Assembly: GCA_963762965.1 (NCBI GenBank)
Contig: CAVXME010000003.1
Location: forward strand, 1 to 64,000
DNA from: DATBAX01 sp963762965
Lineage (GTDB): Bacteria; Acidobacteriota; Terriglobia; Terriglobales; Acidobacteriaceae
Length of the DNA stretch: 64,000 nucleotides
Reading direction: 5' to 3'
How positions within the stretch are numbered: position 1 is the first letter of the stretch; each line of letters starts with the position of its first letter. This document shows positions 16,930 to 24,922 of this stretch, piece by piece. Under the pieces are notes generated by a model. It saw only the letters and a list, made by a program, of their open reading frames with translations, ran no database searches and had not been told where the DNA came from. The position numbers were made by a program, and so were the translations under genes.

Positions 16930-19707
16930 CTAAAAACCGATTCCGAGACCTATGCCACCGTCCTGCTGTTGACCCTGGGAGACTTCCAGCTGGGGCGCAA
17001 TCGTCTGGTTCGGTTTGATCTCGGGTACATGCGCGCTCTGCTGCGATACATCGTGACCGAGCGCCGCTGGCAGCTTCTCGCGGTCGTTGGTGAAGAGTTG
17101 TGCATTGTGCGCTCCACGCGAGACGGATACATAGGCCATGCGGCTGTTGAGCAGACCCTTAGCGCCCAACTCGGTGTCCACGTGGATCAAGACACGATCG
17201 GCAGTCTGTCCCTGGCTGGTGTGGCTGGTCATGGCATAACCGTGGTCGAGATGCGGATGCTTGCGCGGATCGAGTTCGACTGTGCGGCCACCGTCAGTTT
17301 TCAGACGTAGCCGCCCGTCTTCCTCGATGCTCTCGATCGTCCCCAATTCGCGGTTCGCAACTCTGAGGTTGGTGGCTGGCGCAGTGAGCTGAATGCGGCC
17401 GCCCTCTGAAAAACTCCGCACCTCTTCCCGAAAGACTGAGACTCCCTGCTGCCTGCGTGGATCGTAAGTTCGTTCCGTGCCGTCCTGCAGTTCGACCGTC
17501 AGCCGATTTTTGGGACCGTCGATTCTCTTCACCTGCGCGTACTCACCTTTCCCGATGCCAGTCTCCTTCGATGCCCGCGAGTAGCGCAGCACATCGCCTA
17601 CTTCATATCGTTCGGCCCATGTGCGGTCCGCACCGGTGAGGTCTTGGCGCGGTACCAGCGTTCGGATGTGGTGCTCTTCACTGCTGACGAGGCCACTCCG
17701 CTGCAATTCGGCAGGGATGCGCTCGTTGATCTCCATGCGGGAGCGATTATCGGGAGAAATCACCAATGTGTTCCCCGGCGATTTTGCATACTCTTTCGCG
17801 ATGGCCGCGATGCGATCTTCGTGACCGCGGATCTCGTGGACTCGCCCCTGCCGGTCAAGATTATGGATTGCTTCGCGCACTTCGCCCCGCGCAAGCTGCT
17901 CGACTACCTGTTTCAGTTCCGGGTCTTTCTGGCGCACGATCTCTTCGAGCCTCACGGTTTTCATGCCCGCATCCTGGAGCTGGGCGAAGGGCCGCCCGGC
18001 TTCAACCGCCTCATGTTGCCGTCGGTCGCCGACGAGCAACACACGGTCATTCGGATGGAGCCGGTTCACAAACTCATGCACCTGCCTGGTTGATGCCAGA
18101 GAGGATTCGTCGAGTACATAGAGCCGTTTCTCGCCGCTATCCGGCTGCTGTCCACGTACCAGATGCTTCTGTAGTGTGGATGTCTCCATCCCTGCTTCCC
18201 CGAGCTTTTGTGCCGCGCGGGACGTGGGGGCGAAACCTTCCACCCTGTAGCCCTCGGCCTCCGCGCCTTCGCGGATCGCGGACAGAGTTGCTGTCTTGCC
18301 CGCGCCTGCGATGCCATCTAAGCCGACAAGCTTCTCTCGCGAAAGAAAGATTTCGTCTACTGCTTGGCGCTGCGACGCATTCAACACCGGGTGGCGGTCT
18401 TCCGTGGCTATGCGTACTTGCGGCGAGACTAGCATGGGATCGCTGTAGTCGCATCGATTGCCTTCCTGCATCCGGCCAACGATCTCACGCTCCATGCGTA
18501 CCATCACGGCGGTTGTGTATTGTCTGCCAGCACCAATGTGCAACACTTCGCGGAACTCCCCGGCCTCGATCCGGCGCTCGAACTCCTGCCGGACCTGGGC
18601 ATAAGTGGTTTCTCCCATGCTGCGCACCAGCGCTGTTTCAAGGATCGCGCGACGGTCCTGCACAGCCGATCTCTCGAAGACATGATCGCGCGCCCAGGTC
18701 ACGGCCCGCTGCGCCTGCATCTCTGGCTCCTGCATATGGTATTGCTTATGTTGCCGCGCCTGTGCCACCACGCGGTCCGCCTGATGCCCGTACTGTGCGG
18801 CCAACTCGCGGTGCCGCTGTAAGACTTCTCCAGGCGACAGCAGTTCCTTGCGGTCGCGCGTATGGTGGGCCGCGATCTGTGCCGCCGCGGCTCCGTCGAT
18901 TCCTTGCTCCCGGAGATGGTCGTTGATCTGTCGACGTCGCGGACTGGAAGCATCCAGATATTCCTTCGTGTAGCCTTTTACTTCCGGCTGTCCATGCTTG
19001 CCGCGCTCCAGTTCGTAGCCCAGCTTTTCCACACGCAGAGCCAACTCGGATCGGTAGACTGCGGTGATGTAGCGCTGTGACACGAACATCTCGTGTGGCT
19101 GCAAAGCTCGCATCTGTTTCCCATTTTCGAGACCGTTCTCGCGCTCCGTCATGTTGAAGATCACGGCGTGAGTATGAAGCTGCGGCGCGGCATAGCCATC
19201 GACGGGCCGCGCGGTATCGTGCTCGAAAGTGGCGACGATAAACTTCCCGGTCGTCTCCGGGGCATGGACATTGCCGATCCGCGCCTGCGTGTATAGCTCA
19301 AGCTCGTGAAGTGCCGCGCGGACACTCTGCCGATGGGCTTCCCGCACCCGATCATCGCCGCCCACAAGAGCGGTAAGCGATACCGACTTCGGCGCAGAGA
19401 ATGTGGCGTCCCACCCGGCGCGATGCTCGACGCTGGTCACTTCCTTGCCGAATTTCCCCTCGTAGGTTCTTGAAACCTGATGCCGTACGAGTTGCTCCTC
19501 GGTGTGGGGATGTTGGCCCTCACTCAGTCGGGCAAAGTGCTCGGAACCAACGCCACCTTGCAACCCCCACTGCTCGGCGAGTCTCCCCAGCCACTCACTG
19601 TACCCCTGCTGGTCGCGGCTCCAGTAGTTCTGTTCCTGTGAGGAAAACTCCCGCGCGTGGTAGGTCTGCGCCTGACTGGCTGACAGCGGTTTCGAGATCG
19701 TGAGCAT
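16930..19707 (-). CDS. MobF-family conjugative relaxase (TrwC/TraI-like)
   Basis: This 925-residue protein starts at ATG 19707 with MLTISKPLSASQAQTYH, the usual MobF opening. The relaxase half carries the candidate nicking tyrosines Tyr16 and Tyr28 and the histidine motif QLHTHAVIFN near residue 177, which binds the catalytic metal. The second half is a RecD/TraI-type helicase with Walker A GIAGAGKT near residue 463, Walker B LYVLDESS near 528 and a C-terminal SHTSQGQTADRVLIH motif. It would nick the element at oriT and unwind it for transfer. The protein is shorter than plasmid TraI, consistent with chromosomal mobilizable elements. It is the last gene of a three-gene minus-strand operon. 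The frame is intact, so the element may still be mobile. Confidence 0.92.
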   Translation of the reverse strand: MLTISKPLSASQAQTYHAREFSSQEQNYWSRDQQGYSEWLGRLAEQWGLQGGVGSEHFARLSEGQHPHTEEQLVRHQVSRTYEGKFGKEVTSVEHRAGWDATFSAPKSVSLTALVGGDDRVREAHRQSVRAALHELELYTQARIGNVHAPETTGKFIVATFEHDTARPVDGYAAPQLHTHAVIFNMTERENGLENGKQMRALQPHEMFVSQRYITAVYRSELALRVEKLGYELERGKHGQPEVKGYTKEYLDASSPRRRQINDHLREQGIDGAAAAQIAAHHTRDRKELLSPGEVLQRHRELAAQYGHQADRVVAQARQHKQYHMQEPEMQAQRAVTWARDHVFERSAVQDRRAILETALVRSMGETTYAQVRQEFERRIEAGEFREVLHIGAGRQYTTAVMVRMEREIVGRMQEGNRCDYSDPMLVSPQVRIATEDRHPVLNASQRQAVDEIFLSREKLVGLDGIAGAGKTATLSAIREGAEAEGYRVEGFAPTSRAAQKLGEAGMETSTLQKHLVRGQQPDSGEKRLYVLDESSLASTRQVHEFVNRLHPNDRVLLVGDRRQHEAVEAGRPFAQLQDAGMKTVRLEEIVRQKDPELKQVVEQLARGEVREAIHNLDRQGRVHEIRGHEDRIAAIAKEYAKSPGNTLVISPDNRSRMEINERIPAELQRSGLVSSEEHHIRTLVPRQDLTGADRTWAERYEVGDVLRYSRASKETGIGKGEYAQVKRIDGPKNRLTVELQDGTERTYDPRRQQGVSVFREEVRSFSEGGRIQLTAPATNLRVANRELGTIESIEEDGRLRLKTDGGRTVELDPRKHPHLDHGYAMTSHTSQGQTADRVLIHVDTELGAKGLLNSRMAYVSVSRGAHNAQLFTNDREKLPAALGHDVSQQSAHVPEIKPNQTIAPQLEVSQGQQQDGGIGLGIGF

Positions 19708-19753
19708 ACCGAGGTTCCTCAAGCCTGAAGTCGTGTCCTTGGCAATTCTTCTC

Positions 19754-20173
19754 TCATTCGATTCCCTTCGTTTTCTCCCATGCGAAAGCATCTTCGAGTT
19801 TGGTCTCGGGTGCACCGATGGTCGAACCATTGACGGTCGAGCCAAAGAGCCCGAGCATCGGCTGGGTAGGCTTCTTCGGCGGATCGGAGGGAGCATTCGC
19901 GAGTACTGATGGCGTCGGTTTCGGCGCAATCTCTAGCAGCTGCCGCTGCGAAGATTCCGGCAGTCTAAATCGGATTCTGACCATCTTTGCCCGCCATCTT
20001 TGGATCAAATTTGGCCGAGGTGGGCCCCATTCGATCGTCTCGCTATCCCGCCATTTACGTGGGGAGCGGCTCTGCAACACACTCCGCGCAACCAGTAGCA
20101 AAAGGAACATCGCGGCTACCCAAAGCAACGGCGTCAAGAGCGAAAAGCTTCCGGGAAAAGGCAGGGTACTCAT
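19754..20173 (-). CDS. Small membrane protein of the mobilization operon
   Basis: This 139-residue protein has one N-terminal hydrophobic segment (LLTPLLWVAAMFLLLLVARSVL, residues ~12-33), then a basic, arginine-rich stretch (RWRAKMVRIRFRLPESSQRQ) and a Pro/Thr-rich tail. No family is recognised. Its start codon overlaps the stop of the upstream accessory gene by ATGA, and the relaxase follows 46 bp later, so the three genes are translated together. A single-pass inner-membrane protein with a cytoplasmic basic domain could link the relaxosome to a helper coupling protein; that is inference from position. Confidence 0.65.
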   Translation of the reverse strand: MSTLPFPGSFSLLTPLLWVAAMFLLLLVARSVLQSRSPRKWRDSETIEWGPPRPNLIQRWRAKMVRIRFRLPESSQRQLLEIAPKPTPSVLANAPSDPPKKPTQPMLGLFGSTVNGSTIGAPETKLEDAFAWEKTKGIE

Positions 20174-20598
20174 GGCATACGAGCTCTTTCCTTTCGCCCG
20201 CCGGCGAAGAAGTCATCAAGCAGTTTGCGTGCCTGCTGAATCTTTCGTGCGTCTGCTTGGTCGCGAATTGTGAGGACGGAATCAGGCGCCAATTGTCTGC
20301 CTTCCGATGCCGCTTGAGAGGCTGCATGGAAGAGGTTCAAGAGCGCGTAACGCACCGCCCAGACTTCGGCTAATACCAGTTCGGCGGGATCAGCGGGCCG
20401 CTGCCGCGCAGCGCAAAGAGCGGTCCCGCGCAGCCACTCGGAGAGGGCCTGCCCCGCACTTTCGGCGGCAGCTTCTATCTCTCCTAGTTCTTCGGGAGTC
20501 AATCTCGTGGCGGCGGTCTTGGTGCGGAAGCCTGGCTTCGCATCGTCGCCGAACGGCAAACTGGACTGGGGATTAGCTTGAGGGCGAGAACTACTCAT
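20170..20598 (-). CDS. Mobilization accessory protein (MobC/relaxosome-like)
   Basis: This 142-residue soluble protein has the pattern FRTKTAATRLTPEELGEIEAAAESAGQALSEWLRG, the ribbon-helix-helix-like segment seen in MobC and other relaxosome accessory proteins that act at oriT. A helical C-terminal half follows. It is first in the operon with the membrane protein and the relaxase, with an ATGA overlap to the next gene. The likely job is binding near oriT and helping the relaxase melt the nick site. Family assignment rests on the short N-terminal pattern and the context, so it is good but not certain. Confidence 0.7.
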   Translation of the reverse strand: MSSSRPQANPQSSLPFGDDAKPGFRTKTAATRLTPEELGEIEAAAESAGQALSEWLRGTALCAARQRPADPAELVLAEVWAVRYALLNLFHAASQAASEGRQLAPDSVLTIRDQADARKIQQARKLLDDFFAGGRKERARMP

Positions 20599-20892
20599 TG
20601 GACGAACCGCCTTTGTTGCACTACTGCACTTGATTCCGCTGCGCTCAAACTGCGTGATTGCTAGTTCGCAGGAAGCTCCTGCGCTTCAACGCGTTTACGC
20701 GATTCGACGCTCTGGGGCCACCTGTATCGAGCAAACCCCATCGTTCGATATCGCGGTCACCCAGCGGAGACGAATTTTGTTGACGCAGCGAAAGTTAACC
20801 TGCGTTAACATCGAAGCCCTGTCTGGCGCTCCGCAGCTCCCAACTTGGGGGTGACGTGTCCACCCTTCTTCCGGTGCGAAGCACCGCGCCTT
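20599..20892. other. Candidate oriT and promoter region of the mobilization operon
   Basis: This 294-bp non-coding stretch lies directly upstream of the mobilization operon, the usual place for oriT. It holds a perfect 7-bp inverted repeat with a 3-nt loop, CGCAGGA/TCCTGCG (20667-20683), and two copies of GTTAAC ten bp apart (20794 and 20804). MobF relaxases commonly recognise a short hairpin next to the nick site. The exact nick cannot be placed from sequence. Confidence 0.4.
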
Positions 20893-22041
20893 TCACAGCT
20901 CGCCATACTCCCTCGCCAACGCATTCCACAGACGGGCCACTTCCGGCGCCTGCCAGCCACGGCGAAACAGACTCTTAATCGCCTGCCAATCATCATGGTG
21001 AAACAAGAGGCGGATACCATTGTTCCTAGAGCGAAGATCGACGCCGACCTTTTCTTCTTCGTCGAACCACGTAGACGCGAGGAAATAGCGGCCTTCCCAG
21101 AAGATCAGTGTGTCGCGGAGATCAAGCCCTTCCAGGATCGTCCGGAGTTCCGCAATTTTCGGGTAATCGAAGAGCGGATATTGCAGAGCAAATCTTCCGG
21201 GAAAATACAGCCAGACAGAAAACTCAGTCTCCGGTCCCCGATGAAATTCGAGGCGGTATTCGCCTTCCTGAAACGATGGCAATGGCCCAGGATTTCTCAA
21301 CCTAGAATCGGCACCCCAAAATGCACCATCCCGCAGGGGTTCTTCATGGCGGAGGTAATGACCACGGGCGCACACGCGCCAGAGGACCGGCCAGTACGGT
21401 CGCAGCGCTTCATTCAGCTTCTCGATATTCAGAAACTTTTCGTTGTCGAGAACCATGTAGAGAAGTCGAGCGGTATGAATCGGTCGGTGAGTCTCGCTGG
21501 TAGCGTTCTTTAGCGTGTGAATGGTTCGGTTCACGGCCCGTTGTACATCGTCGTTTGCAATGTCTTCTGAAGGCTTCGCAGCGGTTTGCCTTTCAGAGGG
21601 CAGATTGGTGAGGAGATAAGGGGCCATCGGACCCCTCTTTCTCTGTTTAGATACAAGTCCATAAACGGCAAGGAAAGCCTCAAGAATTCCGGCGAGAGAT
21701 TCAAAGGAAATGTCCGTCTGGCCGGTATTTGCGAATAGCTCCGCACCCTGCTGACAGTAATAGGCAACCAGGGTCCATTCGGCTTGCGAAAGCGGCAGCT
21801 TTGCGTCTACCTTCCCGCGAATCTTCACCAGGGAATCGGTTGGCTCTGAGAGTAGATTTACGAACTCTAATCGCTCCTCTTTAGAGGACTCAAGGAGCTG
21901 CTTTGCCGCCTCCGATGTTGAGACGGGTTCGCCACTCTTGGCGGCCATGATTTCCTTCAAAGTGTCGAGTCTTTGACGCAGCTCGTCGGAAATCCGAATG
22001 GAGATCACCGGCTGCTGCAGGATTGGGGTCTTGTCTGCCAA
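20893..22041 (-). CDS. Hypothetical protein with RHH-like N-terminus, cargo of mobile element
   Basis: This 382-residue soluble protein opens with a ribbon-helix-helix-like segment (PVISIRISDELRQRLDTLKEIM) followed by helical sequence up to about residue 190 and a mixed alpha/beta C-terminal half with many aromatics (GEYRLEFHRGPETEFSVWLYFPG and TLIFWEGRYFLASTWFDEEE). I recognise no enzymatic motif. It is divergent from the excisionase, with a palindrome-containing promoter between them, and separated from the mobilization operon by the oriT-like region. It is the only long gene of the element without an obvious transfer or integration role, so it could be a regulator of excision or a host-interaction factor. 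The function is unknown. Confidence 0.6.
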   Translation of the reverse strand: MADKTPILQQPVISIRISDELRQRLDTLKEIMAAKSGEPVSTSEAAKQLLESSKEERLEFVNLLSEPTDSLVKIRGKVDAKLPLSQAEWTLVAYYCQQGAELFANTGQTDISFESLAGILEAFLAVYGLVSKQRKRGPMAPYLLTNLPSERQTAAKPSEDIANDDVQRAVNRTIHTLKNATSETHRPIHTARLLYMVLDNEKFLNIEKLNEALRPYWPVLWRVCARGHYLRHEEPLRDGAFWGADSRLRNPGPLPSFQEGEYRLEFHRGPETEFSVWLYFPGRFALQYPLFDYPKIAELRTILEGLDLRDTLIFWEGRYFLASTWFDEEEKVGVDLRSRNNGIRLLFHHDDWQAIKSLFRRGWQAPEVARLWNALAREYGEL

Positions 22042-22062
22042 GGGTCAGCCTCACTAAATATC

Positions 22063-22108
22063 GTAACGTTACTTATTGACTGTATTGGTACGCCTGCGTT
22101 AGTGTCAA
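22063..22108 (-). promoter_or_regulatory. Promoter and palindromic operator of the RHH-like gene
   Basis: On the minus strand a perfect -35 TTGACA (22108-22103) and a -10-like TACAGT (22084-22079) are separated by 18 bp. The perfect 10-bp palindrome GTAACGTTAC (22063-22072) lies at the expected transcription start, about 20 bp before the start codon at 22041, a position suited to repression. The same intergenic region also serves the divergent excisionase. Confidence 0.55.
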
Positions 22109-22204
22109 GTGCATCGTTTGCTCCCCGGTCGGACGACCTACGTCGCAAGGATTGCTGCACGCTCCGCAAATAGGCCCGTCCGAAGTTCCGGGATGGAGTA
22201 GAAA

Positions 22205-22444
22205 ATGAATCCAGCCGAAGACAACGAACCCTTCGTAACGCCCGAAGAAGCGGCAAATTTTCTGAAGATCAGCCCGGTGACCGTGAAGAAGATGGCTCGG
22301 GAGGGCTGGCTTCCGGCACATTCCATAGGCAACGGGGTCCGCAAGCGCTGGCGTTTTCGAATTTCAGAGCTAGTTTCGCACATGCGTTGTCGTGTAGAGT
22401 CGGAAGCGTCATCCGTGCGCGCTTTAAGGAGGAAAGCTTCTTGA
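22205..22444 (+). CDS. Excisionase-like helix-turn-helix protein
   Basis: This 79-residue protein has a MerR/Xis-type winged helix: FVTPEEAANFLKISPVTVKKM, then the wing GNGVRKRWRFRISELVSHM. Such proteins bind DNA arms at attachment sites and direct the integrase towards excision; the same fold also occurs in small repressors. Its stop codon overlaps the TTG start of the integrase (TTGA, 22441-22444), so the two are translationally coupled, which strongly favours a recombination directionality factor. It is divergent from the RHH-like gene. Confidence 0.8.
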   Translation: MNPAEDNEPFVTPEEAANFLKISPVTVKKMAREGWLPAHSIGNGVRKRWRFRISELVSHMRCRVESEASSVRALRRKAS

Positions 22445-23640
22445 AACGCACACAGCAAGACGTGGGCACGATTGTCCGCAAGAAGAGAACGCGAGGCCCG
22501 GATGTCTGGGTTTGGCGCTTTTACGAAACGGACGAGATGGGCATTACGCGAAAGCGCAGCGTAATGTTAGCGGGAGATGCGAAAGGATGGCCAACGGAAG
22601 ATCATGCCTGGCTGGGGTCGAGAGAGTTTCGATACCAGCGGATGGAGCAGTCTTCCAGTCAATCGTTCGGAGCATTGGTAAGGCGATACATGCACGAAGC
22701 AATGCCAGAACGGTATTCAACCAAGAAGTCCTACGTATCCATTTTGAAGGTGCACATTTTGCCACAATGGGGCGAGTCTCCCGTGGCCGAAGTGAAAAAG
22801 CCCCTAAAGGTGGAACAGTGGTTGAAGGAGCTGAAGCATTCTCCCAAAACGAAGTCCAACATAAAGGGTCTCCTGCATCGCATTTTTGAGTACGCGATGA
22901 AATGGGAAATTTTGGAGACTCAGAGAAACCCGATGCAGTTAGTCGAAATCAAGGGCGTGACGAAACGAGTTCGCAAGAAAGTTGTGCTTACGGTCGAGCA
23001 ATATCAGGCTCTTCTCGCAGAGCTTCCGTACCACATTCAAGTGATGGTCATGATTGCAATGTGCTTGGGCTTGCGCATCAGTGAGATCAGGGCATTGCAG
23101 TGGCAGGACTTTGATTTGAAGGGACGGATACTGACGTTGACCCGATCCATTGTGGGCCGCTACGTCTGGAACGGCGGAAAAACTGGAGCTTCAGAGGACG
23201 AAGTGTTTCTGGATTCCAAGCTAGTGTCCGTTCTGGAGGACTGGCGGAAACGATGTGTCGAAACGCCGGAGGCTTGGCTATTCGCTAATGCCGATACGAA
23301 ACGCCCGGTCCACGGCGATGCCATTCAGAAAGACTACTTGCGACCAGCTGGTGAAAAGATCGGATTGCAAGGAGTGGGCTGGCACAGCTTTCGGCACACC
23401 TATCGAACTCTGATTGATGATATCGGCACGCCGCTCGGGGTCCAGCAGCGCCTCATGCGGCACGCCGACATCAAGACGACCATGAATACCTATGGCTCAG
23501 CATTCGAGAAAACCAAGCGCCGAGCCAATAGCCGGGTAGCAGATCTTGTTTTGCCACCCGCGATCAAAAGGCAGCTGAAGGATAGGGCGAAGGAAGTTTC
23601 CCTGAAGGATTTGAAGCCACAAACAACCGCGATCCAGTGA
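22441..23640 (+). CDS. Tyrosine-type site-specific integrase
   Basis: This 399-residue tyrosine recombinase starts at TTG 22441, placed after a good Shine-Dalgarno (AAGGAGG at about 22427-22433) and overlapping the excisionase stop. An N-terminal arm-binding and a SAM-like core-binding domain (SFGALVRRYMHEAMPERYST) precede the catalytic domain with Arg212 (LGLRISEIRAL), His315 and Arg318 (HSFRHTYRT), His341 and the nucleophile Tyr351 (TTMNTYGSAF). All canonical catalytic residues are present, so the enzyme looks active. It lies 45 bp from the 3' end of the initiator tRNA gene, the standard arrangement for tRNA-targeting integrases. Confidence 0.93.
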   Translation: MKRTQQDVGTIVRKKRTRGPDVWVWRFYETDEMGITRKRSVMLAGDAKGWPTEDHAWLGSREFRYQRMEQSSSQSFGALVRRYMHEAMPERYSTKKSYVSILKVHILPQWGESPVAEVKKPLKVEQWLKELKHSPKTKSNIKGLLHRIFEYAMKWEILETQRNPMQLVEIKGVTKRVRKKVVLTVEQYQALLAELPYHIQVMVMIAMCLGLRISEIRALQWQDFDLKGRILTLTRSIVGRYVWNGGKTGASEDEVFLDSKLVSVLEDWRKRCVETPEAWLFANADTKRPVHGDAIQKDYLRPAGEKIGLQGVGWHSFRHTYRTLIDDIGTPLGVQQRLMRHADIKTTMNTYGSAFEKTKRRANSRVADLVLPPAIKRQLKDRAKEVSLKDLKPQTTAIQ

Positions 23641-23651
23641 GTTGGAAATTG

Positions 23652-23671
23652 GGGACTACGCCGGTAGTCCC
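23652..23671. terminator. Hairpin between integrase and tRNA
   Basis: A perfect 8-bp stem (GGGACTAC / GTAGTCCC) with a GCCG loop starts 12 bp after the integrase stop. There is no T tract, so it may be a weak bidirectional terminator or a structure near the attachment site. Confidence 0.5.
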
Positions 23672-23684
23672 TCAAATCCGTAAT

Positions 23685-23761
<77 letters not shown>

Positions 23762-23825
23762 AATTCATCATAACAACCTGGTTAAACAGCGTCAAACCTT
23801 TGCACTCGCCACTTGATGCCAGTAT

Positions 23826-24755
23826 CTAGGGTTTTGCGTACTGGATGAAGATGCGAGCCGGCGGCGTGATTCGATAAGTCGCAGCGAAACTGCCTTGATT
23901 CACCGCCAAACCCAGATATCCCCGGGAATTAATGTACAGCAGTGGTTTCTTGAGAGGCACATCACTGAATGTACGGACGAAGGGGAGATCCAGAGCAGTG
24001 GTTCCGACGGTGACGTGCACCGTTTGTCCAAATTGATAGCCAAGTTTCTGGAAGTCTTCCACGCTGATATTGGTTACCAGGTTGCCGAATGGCCCGTCGG
24101 TGGCCAGAACTTCGCCGCTGATGCCGTGATCGTCAAGCTTCGACGGCGTCAGATTCAGCCGCACCAATTTGGCGACATCCACCTCCGGACCGACCTCGGA
24201 CCAATCCTGCCCGTGGGCCAGATGGGCCCCGACCGGGGAAAAAATATCTCTGCCATGAAAAGTTGAAGAAATTCCCGCGCCGATCATCCAGTCGCGATTG
24301 GTAATTTCGCGGGCCGCGTCGATGCCATCACGATCTTGCACCATGGTCATCAGGCCGTTGTCGGGAAGCACGAAATACTGTCCGCGCTTGGATTTCACAA
24401 TTACCGCCTTGCGCGCGCTGCCCACAGTCGGATCGATGACCACCACAAAGACCGTCCCCGGGGGAAAGTAGGGAGTCGCGCCGTACAAGAACCGCGCCCC
24501 GTCAAGGATGGAAAAAGGCGTGACCTGGTGGGTAAGGTCGACGATGCGCAGCTCGGGAGCAATCGAATACATGACGCCCTTGCAAAGGGCGACGGAATCG
24601 TCCACGGTGCCAAAGTCGGTCATGAAGACCACGGTGGGGACAGAGCTGGCAGCGGGCGGATCAGCCGGCGCGGCCCAGCTTGCGATGGAGACGGTTAACA
24701 GCGCAAGCACCATCAGATATCTCGATACTGCGGTCATAGGAAACGATTTAGTCAT
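23826..24755 (-). CDS. Exported SAM hydroxide adenosyltransferase-like protein (DUF62)
   Basis: This 309-residue protein belongs to the SAM hydroxide adenosyltransferase/halogenase-like family, which cleaves S-adenosylmethionine to adenosine and methionine. Visible landmarks are VVFMTDFGTVDDSVALCKGV (SAM-binding Asp), VVIDPTVGSARKAV, the FHGRDIFSPVGAHLA motif and the C-terminal beta-barrel with INSRGYLGLAVNQGSFA. Unusually, residues 8-30 (AVSRYLMVLALLTVSIASWA) form a clear signal peptide, so the enzyme is probably periplasmic, where its usual substrate should be scarce. It is divergent from the TPR gene at 24923 with about 170 bp between them. The fold assignment is strong; the in vivo substrate is not known. 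Confidence 0.85.
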   Translation of the reverse strand: MTKSFPMTAVSRYLMVLALLTVSIASWAAPADPPAASSVPTVVFMTDFGTVDDSVALCKGVMYSIAPELRIVDLTHQVTPFSILDGARFLYGATPYFPPGTVFVVVIDPTVGSARKAVIVKSKRGQYFVLPDNGLMTMVQDRDGIDAAREITNRDWMIGAGISSTFHGRDIFSPVGAHLAHGQDWSEVGPEVDVAKLVRLNLTPSKLDDHGISGEVLATDGPFGNLVTNISVEDFQKLGYQFGQTVHVTVGTTALDLPFVRTFSDVPLKKPLLYINSRGYLGLAVNQGSFAATYRITPPARIFIQYAKP

Positions 24756-24922
24756 GGTCTTTCGTGGTCCGATCAGTCCGGACCGCCTCTCCCAACGTGA
24801 TTAATTTACAACATCAATAGGACATAGAAATATAACAAAGGTAGAAATCCAATTGGTAACCGTGCCCGTATTACCTAACGTAAGCAATAAGTTCCATCCA
24901 ATTATCACCTGGTGAGGCTGGC

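Noticed and set aside
16720..17310. 196-codon plus-strand frame starting at the end of the TolC-like gene
   Set aside because: Its second half is antisense to the relaxase C-terminus and its first half covers the inverted-repeat region. No domain or ribosome site supports it.
17766..18926. 386-codon plus-strand open frame inside the relaxase gene
   Set aside because: It is antisense to the relaxase-helicase, whose frame shows all catalytic motifs. The shadow product is rich in Arg, Pro and Ala with no domain, typical of an opposite-strand frame in GC-rich DNA.
24336..24698. 120-codon plus-strand frame within the SAM hydroxide adenosyltransferase-like gene
   Set aside because: It is antisense to conserved motifs of that enzyme and yields a His/Arg-rich product with no domain.
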